From Acinetobacter baumannii (lineage in GTDB: Bacteria > Pseudomonadota > Gammaproteobacteria > Pseudomonadales > Moraxellaceae): DNA of 64,000 nt. Positions within the stretch are counted from its first letter, which is position 1. Every line of letters begins with the position of its first letter. The notes under the pieces are model-generated. The model saw only the letters and a program-made list of their open reading frames with translations. It did no database searches and was not told the DNA's origin. The stretch is taken from the NCBI RefSeq assembly GCF_016508585.1, contig NZ_JADVOP010000015.1, positions 1 through 64,000 of the forward strand, read 5' to 3'. The position numbers and the translations under genes are program-made. Shown here piece after piece: positions 27,461-35,392 of this stretch.

Positions 27461-28144
27461 ATGCAACCATTATACTTAACAATTGATGATCCACTTCACG
27501 CCCAAAATAGATTAAAGGAAGTGTTTAACTGTGACTCGAAAGTGTTACTTGGAGTTATAGAAGATGGTTTTTCCGCTAGAAACGAAACAACGGGCAATCA
27601 CCCTAAAATTTATGGCGGCTATAGACATTTTGCTGAAGGAACAGCTTTTCTAAGAGAGCGATTATTGTCTAAAGGTTATTCAAAATATACTCAAGGTAAC
27701 TCTGAATGGGTCCGTAATGAAAAGTTAGGCATTTTAATTAGCTTTATGGCAGGAAATGCGTGTGTTGGATTGAAGGGACAAGTTCCATCTAATACAGACA
27801 GTTTAAAAATAGAAAAAGTTGCTAGGAACAGAAACCCTAAAGGAAGCATGTTTTCAAGAATTGCCAATGCCCAATTACATGGTGATATGTTAACTGTACA
27901 TTCAGCTATAGATACGTGGTGTTGGGTTTTGATGTACTATATTGATTATAAAAATAAAATTATTAGAAGTGAGCTATCATGTCCATCAAAGCTTACTGAT
28001 AACGGTAAATTCTTTGCCGAATATCATGAAAGAATTATTCTAAAAGAAATTAGTTTCGATCCTGAGTCTGAATTTGATAGTATTCGTTCCCCTGCACCAA
28101 CTTCGCCGTCGATTGACTTTGAAATCAGACGCAAAAATGCTTAA
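27461..28144 (+). CDS. Unknown protein paired with an XRE-ImmA/IrrE gene
   Basis: A 227-residue soluble protein with no signal peptide, membrane segment or motif that I recognise. It contains a central GSMFSRIANAQLHGDMLTVHSAIDTWCWVLMYY stretch and a charged C-terminus. The ATG at 27461 directly follows an alternative TTG at 27458. It ends 11 nt before an XRE-ImmA gene, so the two form an operon. In several toxin-antitoxin and defence systems (I recall RosmerTA), an XRE-Zn-peptidase is the antitoxin or regulator and the partner is the toxin. That role here is inference only. Confidence 0.65.
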   Translation: MQPLYLTIDDPLHAQNRLKEVFNCDSKVLLGVIEDGFSARNETTGNHPKIYGGYRHFAEGTAFLRERLLSKGYSKYTQGNSEWVRNEKLGILISFMAGNACVGLKGQVPSNTDSLKIEKVARNRNPKGSMFSRIANAQLHGDMLTVHSAIDTWCWVLMYYIDYKNKIIRSELSCPSKLTDNGKFFAEYHERIILKEISFDPESEFDSIRSPAPTSPSIDFEIRRKNA

Positions 28145-28155
28145 GAGGCAACATT

Positions 28156-29301
28156 ATGTTTAATATGGGTCGTTTCGATCTCGCTCGTCAACGTCGAGGT
28201 TTGACTAAGAGAGATTTGGCTCATCGTTTAAAAGTAACCGATAGAACTGTTTCAAACTGGTATAACAACCAAGAGATTGATGAAAAAACTTTAGAAAAAG
28301 CGGCTGAGATTCTTGATTTTCCCCTCAGCTTCTTTTATGGAAATGACGTAGAGAAGATTCAAGCAGAATCCGTAAGCTTTAGAGCTCTCAGTAAAATGAC
28401 AGCTAAAAAAAGAGATATGGCAATCAGCCAAACTATTTTAGCTGAAATGATAAGTGATTGGATTGATCAAAATTTTGAGTTACCTCATCCGAATGTACCC
28501 GACTTGCATGAATTAAGAAGTGACTTTTCTATAGCCACTATTGAATCAATCGATGAAGCCAATGAAGGTGAAATCAATTTTTATCTTGAATATTCTTACC
28601 CTGAAGCATGTGCAGATACTGTAAGAAAAGCTTGGGGGTTAGGTGAACAACCAATTCCAAATTTGATTGCACTTTTGGAATCAAAAGGTATTCGGGTTTT
28701 TTCTCTTACAGACGAAGCACAAGACGTAGATGCATGTTGTAGATGGACAAGTGGTCGCCCATTTATCTTTCTCAATACATCAAGGACTGCCGAAAGATGT
28801 CGATTTGACTTAGCACATGAGCTAGGCCATTTAGTTATGCATAAGCACGGAATAATTGAGGGTATCCACGTAGAACAAGAAGCAAATGCTTTTGCTTCTG
28901 CATTTTTAATGCCACGTAGAAGCCTACTTGCAGATCCATTAAGAATCCCATCGTTAAAAAGTATTTTATCGAAAAAAGAGATTTGGCAAGTTTCTGCTGC
29001 TGCTTTAACTTATCGTTATAATAAGCTAGGAATTATTACAGATTGGAATGCCACAAGTATTTATAAACAATTAGCTCAAAGGGGGCGAAATAATGAGCCT
29101 AACCCGATTAGTCATGAATCCTCTCTTTTACTCGATAAGGTTTTTCAAGCATTAGCTCAAGAAAACTTTGATCTGTCTAAACTAACAAATGATCTATGTC
29201 TCAATCTAGTCGAGGTTAGCAACCTTACCTTTAATCTAGTATCTAAATATCAAAATTTAGAGGCTCTAAGGCGCCGAAGTCAATTGACAGTTTTGGACTA
29301 A
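28156..29301 (+). CDS. XRE-family HTH fused to ImmA/IrrE metallopeptidase
   Basis: A 381-residue two-domain protein. Residues 8-60 form a Cro/CI helix-turn-helix (LTKRDLAHRLKVTDRTVSNWYNNQ). A Peptidase_M78 domain follows at about 160-260, with the zinc motif HELGH at 221-225 and the downstream glutamate in EQEANAFASAFLMP. The C-terminal 120 residues are helical. Such proteins cleave or sequester a regulator in ICE and TA systems. As the second gene of a two-gene operon at the island's left end, it is a candidate antitoxin/regulator for the upstream protein. A terminator follows 10 nt after its stop. Confidence 0.85.
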   Translation: MFNMGRFDLARQRRGLTKRDLAHRLKVTDRTVSNWYNNQEIDEKTLEKAAEILDFPLSFFYGNDVEKIQAESVSFRALSKMTAKKRDMAISQTILAEMISDWIDQNFELPHPNVPDLHELRSDFSIATIESIDEANEGEINFYLEYSYPEACADTVRKAWGLGEQPIPNLIALLESKGIRVFSLTDEAQDVDACCRWTSGRPFIFLNTSRTAERCRFDLAHELGHLVMHKHGIIEGIHVEQEANAFASAFLMPRRSLLADPLRIPSLKSILSKKEIWQVSAAALTYRYNKLGIITDWNATSIYKQLAQRGRNNEPNPISHESSLLLDKVFQALAQENFDLSKLTNDLCLNLVEVSNLTFNLVSKYQNLEALRRRSQLTVLD

Positions 29302-29310
29302 AATTTATTT

Positions 29311-29340
29311 AAAAAGAGAACTTCTATAGTTCTCTTTTTT
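29311..29340 (+). terminator. Rho-independent terminator after the XRE-ImmA operon
   Basis: AAAAAGAGAAC at 29311-29321 pairs with GTTCTCTTTTT at 29329-29339 around TTCTATA, ending in a T-run. It isolates the two-gene unit from chrBA. Confidence 0.88.
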
Positions 29341-29499
29341 TATTACTACAAAATTATAGTCATTACAGAAAGCTTCAAACTAGAAATAAACATACTAAAT
29401 TTTTCTGCTCCCTCAATTAATTAAACACTCTCGTTCATCTTAATATCTTTTCTAATATAAGAAATCGGTTCTTCATATTTGTATCCACCTTAAATAAAT

Positions 29500-29533
29500 G
29501 TTACATATTCAACAAATAAGTTGAGTATACAAC
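29500..29533 (+). promoter_or_regulatory. Inverted repeat abutting the chrB start (candidate ChrB operator)
   Basis: GTTACATATTCAAC (29500-29513) and GTTGAGTATACAAC (29520-29533) are inverted with 11 of 14 matches and a 6-bp spacer. The right arm ends exactly at the chrB ATG, where a bound repressor would block initiation. ChrB proteins are known chromate-responsive repressors of chr operons. Confidence 0.5.
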
Positions 29534-30454
29534 ATGAAAATATCATTACTCATATCCTCTCTGCCTACACAGAACACATCTACACGTATGAGAGTATGGC
29601 GTTCTCTTAAAGCAAGTGGAGCCGCAATCCTTAGAGATGGTGTGTATTTGCTTCCTATTTCTCATAGCGAGAAATTTGATCCTATTGCAAGTGACGTTAT
29701 TTCAGAGCAAGGCTCTGCGTATGTATTCCATGCGGAGCAACCTTTAAACCTTGAATTAGCTCCTTTCTTCAGTCGAAAAGAAGAATACGATGTCCTCTAT
29801 AAACAACTCTCTGAGTTAAGAGATCGTGAGTCTAAAGATGAAAAGAAAGAGCTGCTCAAGCAAATCCGTAAATTAAGAAAAAGTATCGATGCACTCGTAG
29901 AAATTGACTATTACCCCGATGAGACTCAAGCACAGGTACTAAATGAACTTTCTGCTCTAGAGCTTTCAATAGCACGTCTTGGTGAAGTGAATGAGCCTCA
30001 AGCGATACAAGCACATATTCAACTTTTAGATATAAATAGTTATCAAAACAAAGTATGGGCAACTCGTAAAAGACCTTGGATTGATCGCCTAGCCTCTGCA
30101 TGGCTAATCAAGACTTTTATTGATTCAACTCCTACATTTATTTGGTTAGAAACACCAAGTGAATGTCCAGAAGAAGCTTTAGGATTCGATTTCGATGGTG
30201 CAACTTTCAGTCACATCGATCACTGGGTGACCTTTGAGGTTCTTATACACAGTTTTAATTTAGAAACACCCGCGCTAAAGAAAATTGCTGAAATTGTTCA
30301 TTACCTAGATGTAGGGGGAATTGAGCCTCCCGAAGCGGTAGGTATTGAAAAAGTCATTCAAGGTGTTCGCAGTCAGATAAGTGATGATGATCAACTATTT
30401 GCATTATCGAATCATATTTTCGATGGCTTATATGCCAACCTATCAAGAGAATAA
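29534..30454 (+). CDS. chrB: Chromate resistance regulator ChrB
   Basis: A 306-residue ChrB-type protein. The N-terminal domain (RMRVWRSLKASGAAILRDGVYLLP) is the PaaX-like winged-helix part. A charged helix (DEKKELLKQIRKLRKSIDALVEIDYY) links it to the C-terminal chrB domain with WATRKRPWIDRLASAWLIKTFID and the FSHIDHWVTFEVL metal-site region. It precedes chrA by two bases, the usual chrBA order. ChrB senses chromate and controls the efflux gene. No clear ribosome site precedes the ATG; the upstream palindrome occupies that position. Confidence 0.92.
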   Translation: MKISLLISSLPTQNTSTRMRVWRSLKASGAAILRDGVYLLPISHSEKFDPIASDVISEQGSAYVFHAEQPLNLELAPFFSRKEEYDVLYKQLSELRDRESKDEKKELLKQIRKLRKSIDALVEIDYYPDETQAQVLNELSALELSIARLGEVNEPQAIQAHIQLLDINSYQNKVWATRKRPWIDRLASAWLIKTFIDSTPTFIWLETPSECPEEALGFDFDGATFSHIDHWVTFEVLIHSFNLETPALKKIAEIVHYLDVGGIEPPEAVGIEKVIQGVRSQISDDDQLFALSNHIFDGLYANLSRE

Positions 30455-30456
30455 TC

Positions 30457-31809
30457 ATGGAACAAGAACTCGTTGTACAACCAGAACAAGAGATACAACC
30501 GATTTCATTTTGGCAAGCATTTCTGTTTTGGCTAAAATTGGGGTTCATAAGTTTTGGCGGCCCAGCAGGACAAATTGCTGTTATGCACCAAGAACTCGTT
30601 GAACAAAAAAGTTGGATTTCTGAGAAGCGTTTTTTACACGCTTTGAACTATTGCATGTTGTTGCCAGGGCCTGAAGCACAACAATTAGCAACCTATATCG
30701 GTTGGTTAATGCATAGAACTATAGGTGGTATCGTCGCAGGTGTTTTATTTGTTCTACCTTCACTATTTATCCTTATTGGTCTTTCTTGGATCTATGTAAA
30801 GTTTGCTGATGTGCCTATCATTGCTGGACTCTTTTATGGAATCAAGCCTGCGGTAGTTGCTATCGTTTTTCACGCGACTTATCGGATAGGTAGTCGATCA
30901 TTAAAGAATAAGTTCTTATGGGGGATTGCTGCACTTGCATTCATCGCAATCTTTGCATTTAACTTACCTTTTCCGCTGATCGTTTTCGCTGCTGCTGCCA
31001 TTGGTTATTTTGCCAGTAAGAAATATCCAACCCTATTTGCAGGTGGTGGTTCACACCAACAAAGTAAAAAAGATTATGGCCCCGCTATCATCGATGATGA
31101 TACACCTACACCAGCACATGCTGTTTTTAGCTGGAAACATCTTGGGAAAATAATTTTAATAGGTGCAGTTTTATGGTTTACCCCAATCCTAGGTCTAAGC
31201 CTAACTCTGGGATGGGATCATTCGTATACCCAAATGGCATGGTTCTTTACCAAAGCAGCACTCCTAACCTTTGGGGGAGCATATGCGGTATTGCCTTATG
31301 TATATCAAGGTGCAGTCAATTTTTATGGTTGGTTGAGCCCAACTCAGATGATTGATGGCCTCGCACTAGGTGAAAGTACCCCAGGTCCTCTGATTATGGT
31401 GGTTGCATTTGTTGGTTTCTTAGGTGGCTTTAATCATGCATTACTCGGAAATGAACATTTATTCTTGGCTGGGGCAATTGGTGCCATCATAGTTACTTGG
31501 TTTACATTCCTCTTTTCTTTCATTTTTATTCTTGCTGGCGCCCCGATTATCGAATCGACTCATAATGAATTAAAATTTACCGCCCCGTTAACAGCAATCA
31601 CTGCCGCTGTTGTTGGCGTAATTTTAAATCTTGCACTTTTCTTTGGTTATCATGTCATGTGGCCACACGGATTCAGCCATCCTTTCAATTATGAAGCTGC
31701 TTTCATCGCAATTGCTGCATTTATTGCCTTATTTCATTTCGAGGTTAAAGTAATGTATGTCATTCTAGCTTCAGCACTATGCGGTTTAATTCTATATATT
31801 GGCGCATAA
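30457..31809 (+). CDS. chrA: Chromate transporter ChrA
   Basis: A 450-residue long-chain CHR transporter made of two homologous CHR halves. The first half begins FLFWLKLGFISFGGPAGQIAVMHQELV with the family's GFISFGGP motif and has LPGPEAQQLATYIGW; the second has TKAALLTFGGAYAVLPYV and GLALGESTPGPLIMV. It exports chromate from the cytoplasm. It is co-transcribed with chrB (2-nt gap) and followed by a strong bidirectional hairpin. Confidence 0.94.
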   Translation: MEQELVVQPEQEIQPISFWQAFLFWLKLGFISFGGPAGQIAVMHQELVEQKSWISEKRFLHALNYCMLLPGPEAQQLATYIGWLMHRTIGGIVAGVLFVLPSLFILIGLSWIYVKFADVPIIAGLFYGIKPAVVAIVFHATYRIGSRSLKNKFLWGIAALAFIAIFAFNLPFPLIVFAAAAIGYFASKKYPTLFAGGGSHQQSKKDYGPAIIDDDTPTPAHAVFSWKHLGKIILIGAVLWFTPILGLSLTLGWDHSYTQMAWFFTKAALLTFGGAYAVLPYVYQGAVNFYGWLSPTQMIDGLALGESTPGPLIMVVAFVGFLGGFNHALLGNEHLFLAGAIGAIIVTWFTFLFSFIFILAGAPIIESTHNELKFTAPLTAITAAVVGVILNLALFFGYHVMWPHGFSHPFNYEAAFIAIAAFIALFHFEVKVMYVILASALCGLILYIGA

Positions 31810-31813
31810 CCCT

Positions 31814-31839
31814 AAGTGGAGCCTTAAACGGCTCCACTT
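31814..31839. terminator. Bidirectional hairpin between chrA and dmeF
   Basis: AAGTGGAGCC at 31814-31823 pairs perfectly with GGCTCCACTT at 31830-31839 around TTAAAC. It separates two convergent genes. T-runs are short on both sides. Confidence 0.7.
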
Positions 31840-31845
31840 GATTCA

Positions 31846-32781
31846 CTAAATAAAATGTATTTCAACACTTGCATGCACAATTTCTTCATGGATAGAGAGT
31901 GCTTGTTTCACTACATCTGGTGTTAAATCTACACCTGTACTCTCTAAGGCCAAGATGCAAGAAAACTTGCCTCTACCAACTTTCCAAACATGTAAATCAG
32001 TAATATTAACTTGAGGAAACTCTTCAATAACCTCTTTGATTTCTTCAACCACAGGGTGAGACATTTCCGCATCGAGTAGTGTCTTCCCTGTCTCATTTAA
32101 TAATCCCCATGACCATCTAGCGACAAGAATAGCTCCAACTACACCTAATAATGCATCTAAGAAACTCCAACCGAAATATTTCCCCGCAAACAATGCAACA
32201 ATTGCCAATACAGAAGTCACAGCATCAGCTACTACATGCAGAAACGCCGCCTTTTGATTTAAGTCATGATGGTCGTGGTGATGGTCGTGTTCATGGTGAT
32301 GATCATGCTCGTGGTGATGGTGGTGGCCTCCGTCATGTAATAACCATGCACAAACCAAGTTTACCAATAAACCAACAATTGCAATTGGTATTGCCTCATT
32401 GTAATGAATATTCACGGGATTCATTAATCGATCAATAGATTGAATACCCATTAAAAGTGCTACAACCATAAGTAAAATAGCACTACTGTACCCTGCTAGA
32501 ATCTCAATTTTCCAAGTACCAAAACTAAATCGCTGATCATGAGCATAATGTCGAGCCATTCGATATGCGAAATAAGCTAAGCCGAGAGCAACCATATGTG
32601 AACTCATATGCCAGCCATCTGCGAGTAAGGCCATCGAATTAAAAATCCACCCCCCAAATATCTCTAGTACCATCATGATTGCTGTAAGAATTGTCGCAAT
32701 CAGTATTTTCTTTTGTGCTAAAGGATTTCCTTCATCGAATTGATGAGAATGACGACGATCTAAGTTACTATGAAGTTGCAT
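31846..32781 (-). CDS. dmeF: DmeF-type cation diffusion facilitator (Co/Ni efflux)
   Basis: A 311-residue CDF antiporter. The ATG at 32781 (MQLHSNLDRRHSHQ) is chosen; the frame's upstream start at 32838 would overlap the divergent regulator and include its operator. The six helices are visible, with the TM2 site MALLADGWHMSSHMVALG typical of DmeF (His and Asp) and TM5 HVVADAVTSV. A His/Asp-rich cytoplasmic loop of more than 20 residues (encoded near 32265-32330) lies between TM4 and TM5. CDF DmeF proteins export Co and Ni. It is paired divergently with an RcnR-type sensor. Confidence 0.88.
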   Translation of the reverse strand: MQLHSNLDRRHSHQFDEGNPLAQKKILIATILTAIMMVLEIFGGWIFNSMALLADGWHMSSHMVALGLAYFAYRMARHYAHDQRFSFGTWKIEILAGYSSAILLMVVALLMGIQSIDRLMNPVNIHYNEAIPIAIVGLLVNLVCAWLLHDGGHHHHHEHDHHHEHDHHHDHHDLNQKAAFLHVVADAVTSVLAIVALFAGKYFGWSFLDALLGVVGAILVARWSWGLLNETGKTLLDAEMSHPVVEEIKEVIEEFPQVNITDLHVWKVGRGKFSCILALESTGVDLTPDVVKQALSIHEEIVHASVEIHFI

Positions 32782-32800
32782 AAATTTTATCTTTCCAAGA

Positions 32801-32814
32801 TACTCCCCCCAGTA
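32801..32814. promoter_or_regulatory. RcnR-type operator between dmeF and rcnR
   Basis: TACTCCCCCCAGTA on the plus strand is TACTGGGGGGAGTA on the minus strand. That is the TACT-G-tract-AGTA pattern recognised by RcnR/DmeR-class CsoR regulators. It sits in the 55-bp gap between the two divergent starts. Confidence 0.82.
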
Positions 32815-32836
32815 TATATTTTTTTTAGGAAAAATC

Positions 32837-33106
32837 ATGTCTCATTTGCATCAAGATAAAAAAATACTTAATCGCATCAAGCGGATTCAAGGACAAGTTA
32901 CTTCTGTAGAAAAGTCATTATTATTACCTGAAAGTTCTTGTCTTGAAGTATTACAACAAGTTGCAGCAATTAAAGGTGCTGTTAATGGGTTAATGCAGCA
33001 ACTTCTTGAACAACATTTAAGAGAACATGTATTGAAAGGGGATCAAAATTTTGACGAAGAAGAAATGAAACAGTATTTATTATTATTAGATCGTTATTCA
33101 AAATGA
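32837..33106 (+). CDS. rcnR: RcnR/DmeR-type Ni/Co-sensing repressor
   Basis: An 89-residue four-helix CsoR/RcnR family repressor. The exact metal-ligand set of E. coli RcnR is in register: His3, Cys35, His60 and His64. The RxxxIxGQ segment (NRIKRIQGQV) is present. A TTAGGA ribosome site lies six nt before the ATG. It should repress dmeF, and perhaps itself, until Ni or Co binds. Confidence 0.9.
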   Translation: MSHLHQDKKILNRIKRIQGQVTSVEKSLLLPESSCLEVLQQVAAIKGAVNGLMQQLLEQHLREHVLKGDQNFDEEEMKQYLLLLDRYSK

Positions 33107-33130
33107 GTAGAACAAAATGTTCTACTCATT
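33102..33130 (+). terminator. Hairpin overlapping the rcnR stop codon
   Basis: AATGAGTAGAA (33102-33112) pairs perfectly with TTCTACTCATT (33120-33130), loop CAAAATG. The rcnR stop lies in the left arm. No long T-run follows, so termination may be partial. Confidence 0.6.
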
Positions 33131-33137
33131 TCTATCA

Positions 33138-33263
33138 TTAGTGGCAGTGACGATCCCCTGTCTTGCTATTCGTGTGGCAGCCTGAAGAATCAGTACCACC
33201 TGAATGAGCAAAAGCATTTGTTACCGCAAGCCCCATTAAACATACCAAGATTAGTTTTTTCAT
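33138..33263 (-). CDS. Small secreted YHYH-domain protein
   Basis: A 41-codon gene. It reads MKKLILVCLMGLAVTNAFA, a textbook signal peptide, followed by a 22-residue mature part, HSGGTDSSGCHTNSKTGDRH and two more residues (Cys, His). This matches the short YHYH motif (H-x-G-x-D-x-x-G-C-H-x-N-x-x-T-G-x-x-H-C-H) with two Cys and four His. A periplasmic metal-binding or metal-sensing role fits its place between rcnR and the NreB-like exporter, by inference. A GGGGAAC site precedes the ATG. Confidence 0.8.
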   Translation of the reverse strand: MKKLILVCLMGLAVTNAFAHSGGTDSSGCHTNSKTGDRHCH

Positions 33264-33354
33264 GTTGTTCCCCTTTTTTATTGAATAATAAAACAAGATT
33301 AGAATTGTACAACAAATAAACGGAATCTTTCTAAGTCATTAGTCGAAAAAAGAA

Positions 33355-34662
33355 TTATTTAGGCCACTTTTCATGATAGTCATCAATAACATATTCATGG
33401 ACGTGTACTCCATTGATTCGATGCTGCTTCAAATGCTCATGATCTGGAGATAAATCATCATGACTGTGTGGTAAAAGAGCCTCATCCTGTGATGGCCACA
33501 AACGCATTGCAAGTAATAAAGAAATCGTTGCAATCACTGCCATCGGTATAAAAGTTTGTAATGTTCCTATGTTAGTACTGAGCCATCCAACCAAGGGATA
33601 AGTCACTAACCAGCAAGCATGTGAAAACGCAAATTGCGCTGCGAATAAAGAAGTCCTATTCTCACTCGATGCAGATTTTCGAATCAAACGGCCTGTAGGT
33701 GTTTGTGAAACAGAATATCCAATACCAAGCACAAACCAAAGTGCAAGCAAACCATTATAAGATGTAATGAAATAACCACTTAACAGCCCAATTACAAGAA
33801 TTGTTGTTCCCGTCAACATCACTGATCGATCTGGGAACTTATCCAATATCTTAGGCAAAATGAAAGCCGAAAGCATTGAACCAAATCCAAATAAACCAAA
33901 AGCCCAAGTAGTCGCATTTTCAGTTAGCTTAAATGTCGATTGAACCAATACCACGGTATTTACAATCACTACAGCGCTTGCTGACGCAATTGCTAAATTG
34001 AGAGCAAGCAATGCTTTAAGTCTAGGCGTATTAAAATAAATTTTAGCTCCCTGCTTAATACGGCTATAAACACCTTTAAACGCAGGTACTTTTGCAACTG
34101 GTAATTTCGCACTTACCACAAACAAAGCCGAACCGATAAAACCTAATACTGTTCCTAAAAACAGATTATGGTAGCTCATGACAGTGAGTAAGAAACCTGC
34201 CAGCATTGGACTGATAATATTTTCCAAATCATAGGCTAAGCGAGACAATGACAAAGCATTGGTATAGTCTTTTTCTTCTGGAAGAACATCTGGAATCATT
34301 GCCTGAAATGTTGGTGTAAATGCAGCAGAAGCGGATTGCAAAATAAAAATGAGAATATAAATTTGCCAAATTTGCGTCACAAACGGTAGACACAATGCTG
34401 TTAATGCTCGAATAACATCTAGTCCAACCAATACTTGTTTTCTTGGTAATCTCTCAGCAAATGCAGATGCTATAGGTGCTACACCGATATAAGCAATCAT
34501 CTTAATTGCCAATGCAATACCGAGAACTTGGGCTGCTTCTCCCTTTGCAATATCGTAGGCCTGTAAAGCTAGGGCGATTGTGATTAACCCCGTTCCGATT
34601 AGTGCTATTACTTGGGCCAAAAACAAATGCCGATATGTTGTGTTTTTTAGTACTTCTAGCAT
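33355..34662 (-). CDS. NreB-like MFS efflux protein with His-rich tail
   Basis: A 435-residue MFS protein with 12 predicted helices and a cytoplasmic C-terminal tail rich in histidine (LLPHSHDDLSPDHEHLKQH and HVHEYVIDDYHE). NreB/NcrB nickel exporters share this architecture: an MFS_3-type body plus a His-rich tail. It lies in a block with DmeF, RcnR and an RND pump, all pointing to Ni/Co. Metal specificity is inferred from context. Confidence 0.82.
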   Translation of the reverse strand: MLEVLKNTTYRHLFLAQVIALIGTGLITIALALQAYDIAKGEAAQVLGIALAIKMIAYIGVAPIASAFAERLPRKQVLVGLDVIRALTALCLPFVTQIWQIYILIFILQSASAAFTPTFQAMIPDVLPEEKDYTNALSLSRLAYDLENIISPMLAGFLLTVMSYHNLFLGTVLGFIGSALFVVSAKLPVAKVPAFKGVYSRIKQGAKIYFNTPRLKALLALNLAIASASAVVIVNTVVLVQSTFKLTENATTWAFGLFGFGSMLSAFILPKILDKFPDRSVMLTGTTILVIGLLSGYFITSYNGLLALWFVLGIGYSVSQTPTGRLIRKSASSENRTSLFAAQFAFSHACWLVTYPLVGWLSTNIGTLQTFIPMAVIATISLLLAMRLWPSQDEALLPHSHDDLSPDHEHLKQHRINGVHVHEYVIDDYHEKWPK

Positions 34663-34700
34663 CTTATGGATTCCTTTTAGAACCTGACTTCTTTAGCAAT

Positions 34701-34735
34701 TCAATCTCCTTGGAATAATATTCCAAGGAGATTGA
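34701..34735. repeat. 35-bp palindrome with 17-bp perfect arms
   Basis: Bases 34701-34717 are the exact inverse of 34719-34735 around one central base. It sits 8 bp after the stop of the 34743 gene and 39 bp before the NreB-like start. It could be an intercistronic hairpin that reduces read-through, or a regulator site. No T-run follows on the minus strand. Confidence 0.75.
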
Positions 34736-34742
34736 TCAAAAC

Positions 34743-35381
34743 TTAAAAGACTTTCTTCATTTCACTAAACTGCCCTTCTACAAGTAGAGTTACAGTCACT
34801 GGATTTTCAGTACGGTTACGCCAGAACCAACCATGTTTGCCATCAAAAGCTGCCTTTAAGACGCCCTGCTGAGTTGTCTCATTCTTTCCTTTGCCATAGC
34901 CATGATAGAACCCTTTAGGAGCATTCACTGGATCACCATGAGTATCATAGTTAAGACCGCCTCCTACTGCTTTCCAATCAAAGTTGACACTTGCACTTTG
35001 TGGCATTGTCAGTTTCACTTCGGTTGCTTGGCCCGGTTTAAGCTCAATACTAATGCTCTCTTTATTAATAGCAGGCATAATCATTTGAGCATTATCAGCT
35101 GCCGTTTGAGTCGAAGTTTCTACTGATATTTGTTCAACACTATTCACTGCCTGTGCAGCATTGATACCATTTTCTGACTCTTCAGCTAGTGATTGTTTGA
35201 TTTCTCCCATTTTCGTTAAACCAAGCACTTTACCCATACCTGTCGGATCAATTGCATACTCCGCAGGCATGACACAGGTAACTAGCACAACAACGGCACT
35301 TACGGCAGCAATTGCTGTTGATTTAATTAACTTTTTTGATGAAGGTAATTCGATATCTTTTGGAATTTCAGAGTTATACAT
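34743..35381 (-). CDS. Transmembrane anchor protein of metal-resistance cluster
   Basis: A 212-residue protein with one N-terminal transmembrane helix (KSTAIAAVSAVVVLVTCVM) and a periplasmic remainder. The C-terminal domain (ISIELKPGQATEVKLTM, FDWKAVGGGLNYDTHGDP, HGWFWRNRTENPVTVTLLVEG) resembles small beta-sandwich proteins often annotated as transmembrane anchor protein beside HupE-like and RND metal genes. No catalytic motif is known. The His- and Trp-rich segments may contact metal or lipids, which is speculative. Confidence 0.72.
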   Translation of the reverse strand: MYNSEIPKDIELPSSKKLIKSTAIAAVSAVVVLVTCVMPAEYAIDPTGMGKVLGLTKMGEIKQSLAEESENGINAAQAVNSVEQISVETSTQTAADNAQMIMPAINKESISIELKPGQATEVKLTMPQSASVNFDWKAVGGGLNYDTHGDPVNAPKGFYHGYGKGKNETTQQGVLKAAFDGKHGWFWRNRTENPVTVTLLVEGQFSEMKKVF

Positions 35382-35392
35382 AATTTAGATCC

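Noticed and set aside
32265..32330. Short repeated GTGATGGT-like units
   Set aside because: They encode the His/Asp-rich loop of the CDF protein; the spacing is irregular and there are no spacers, so this is not a CRISPR array or satellite.
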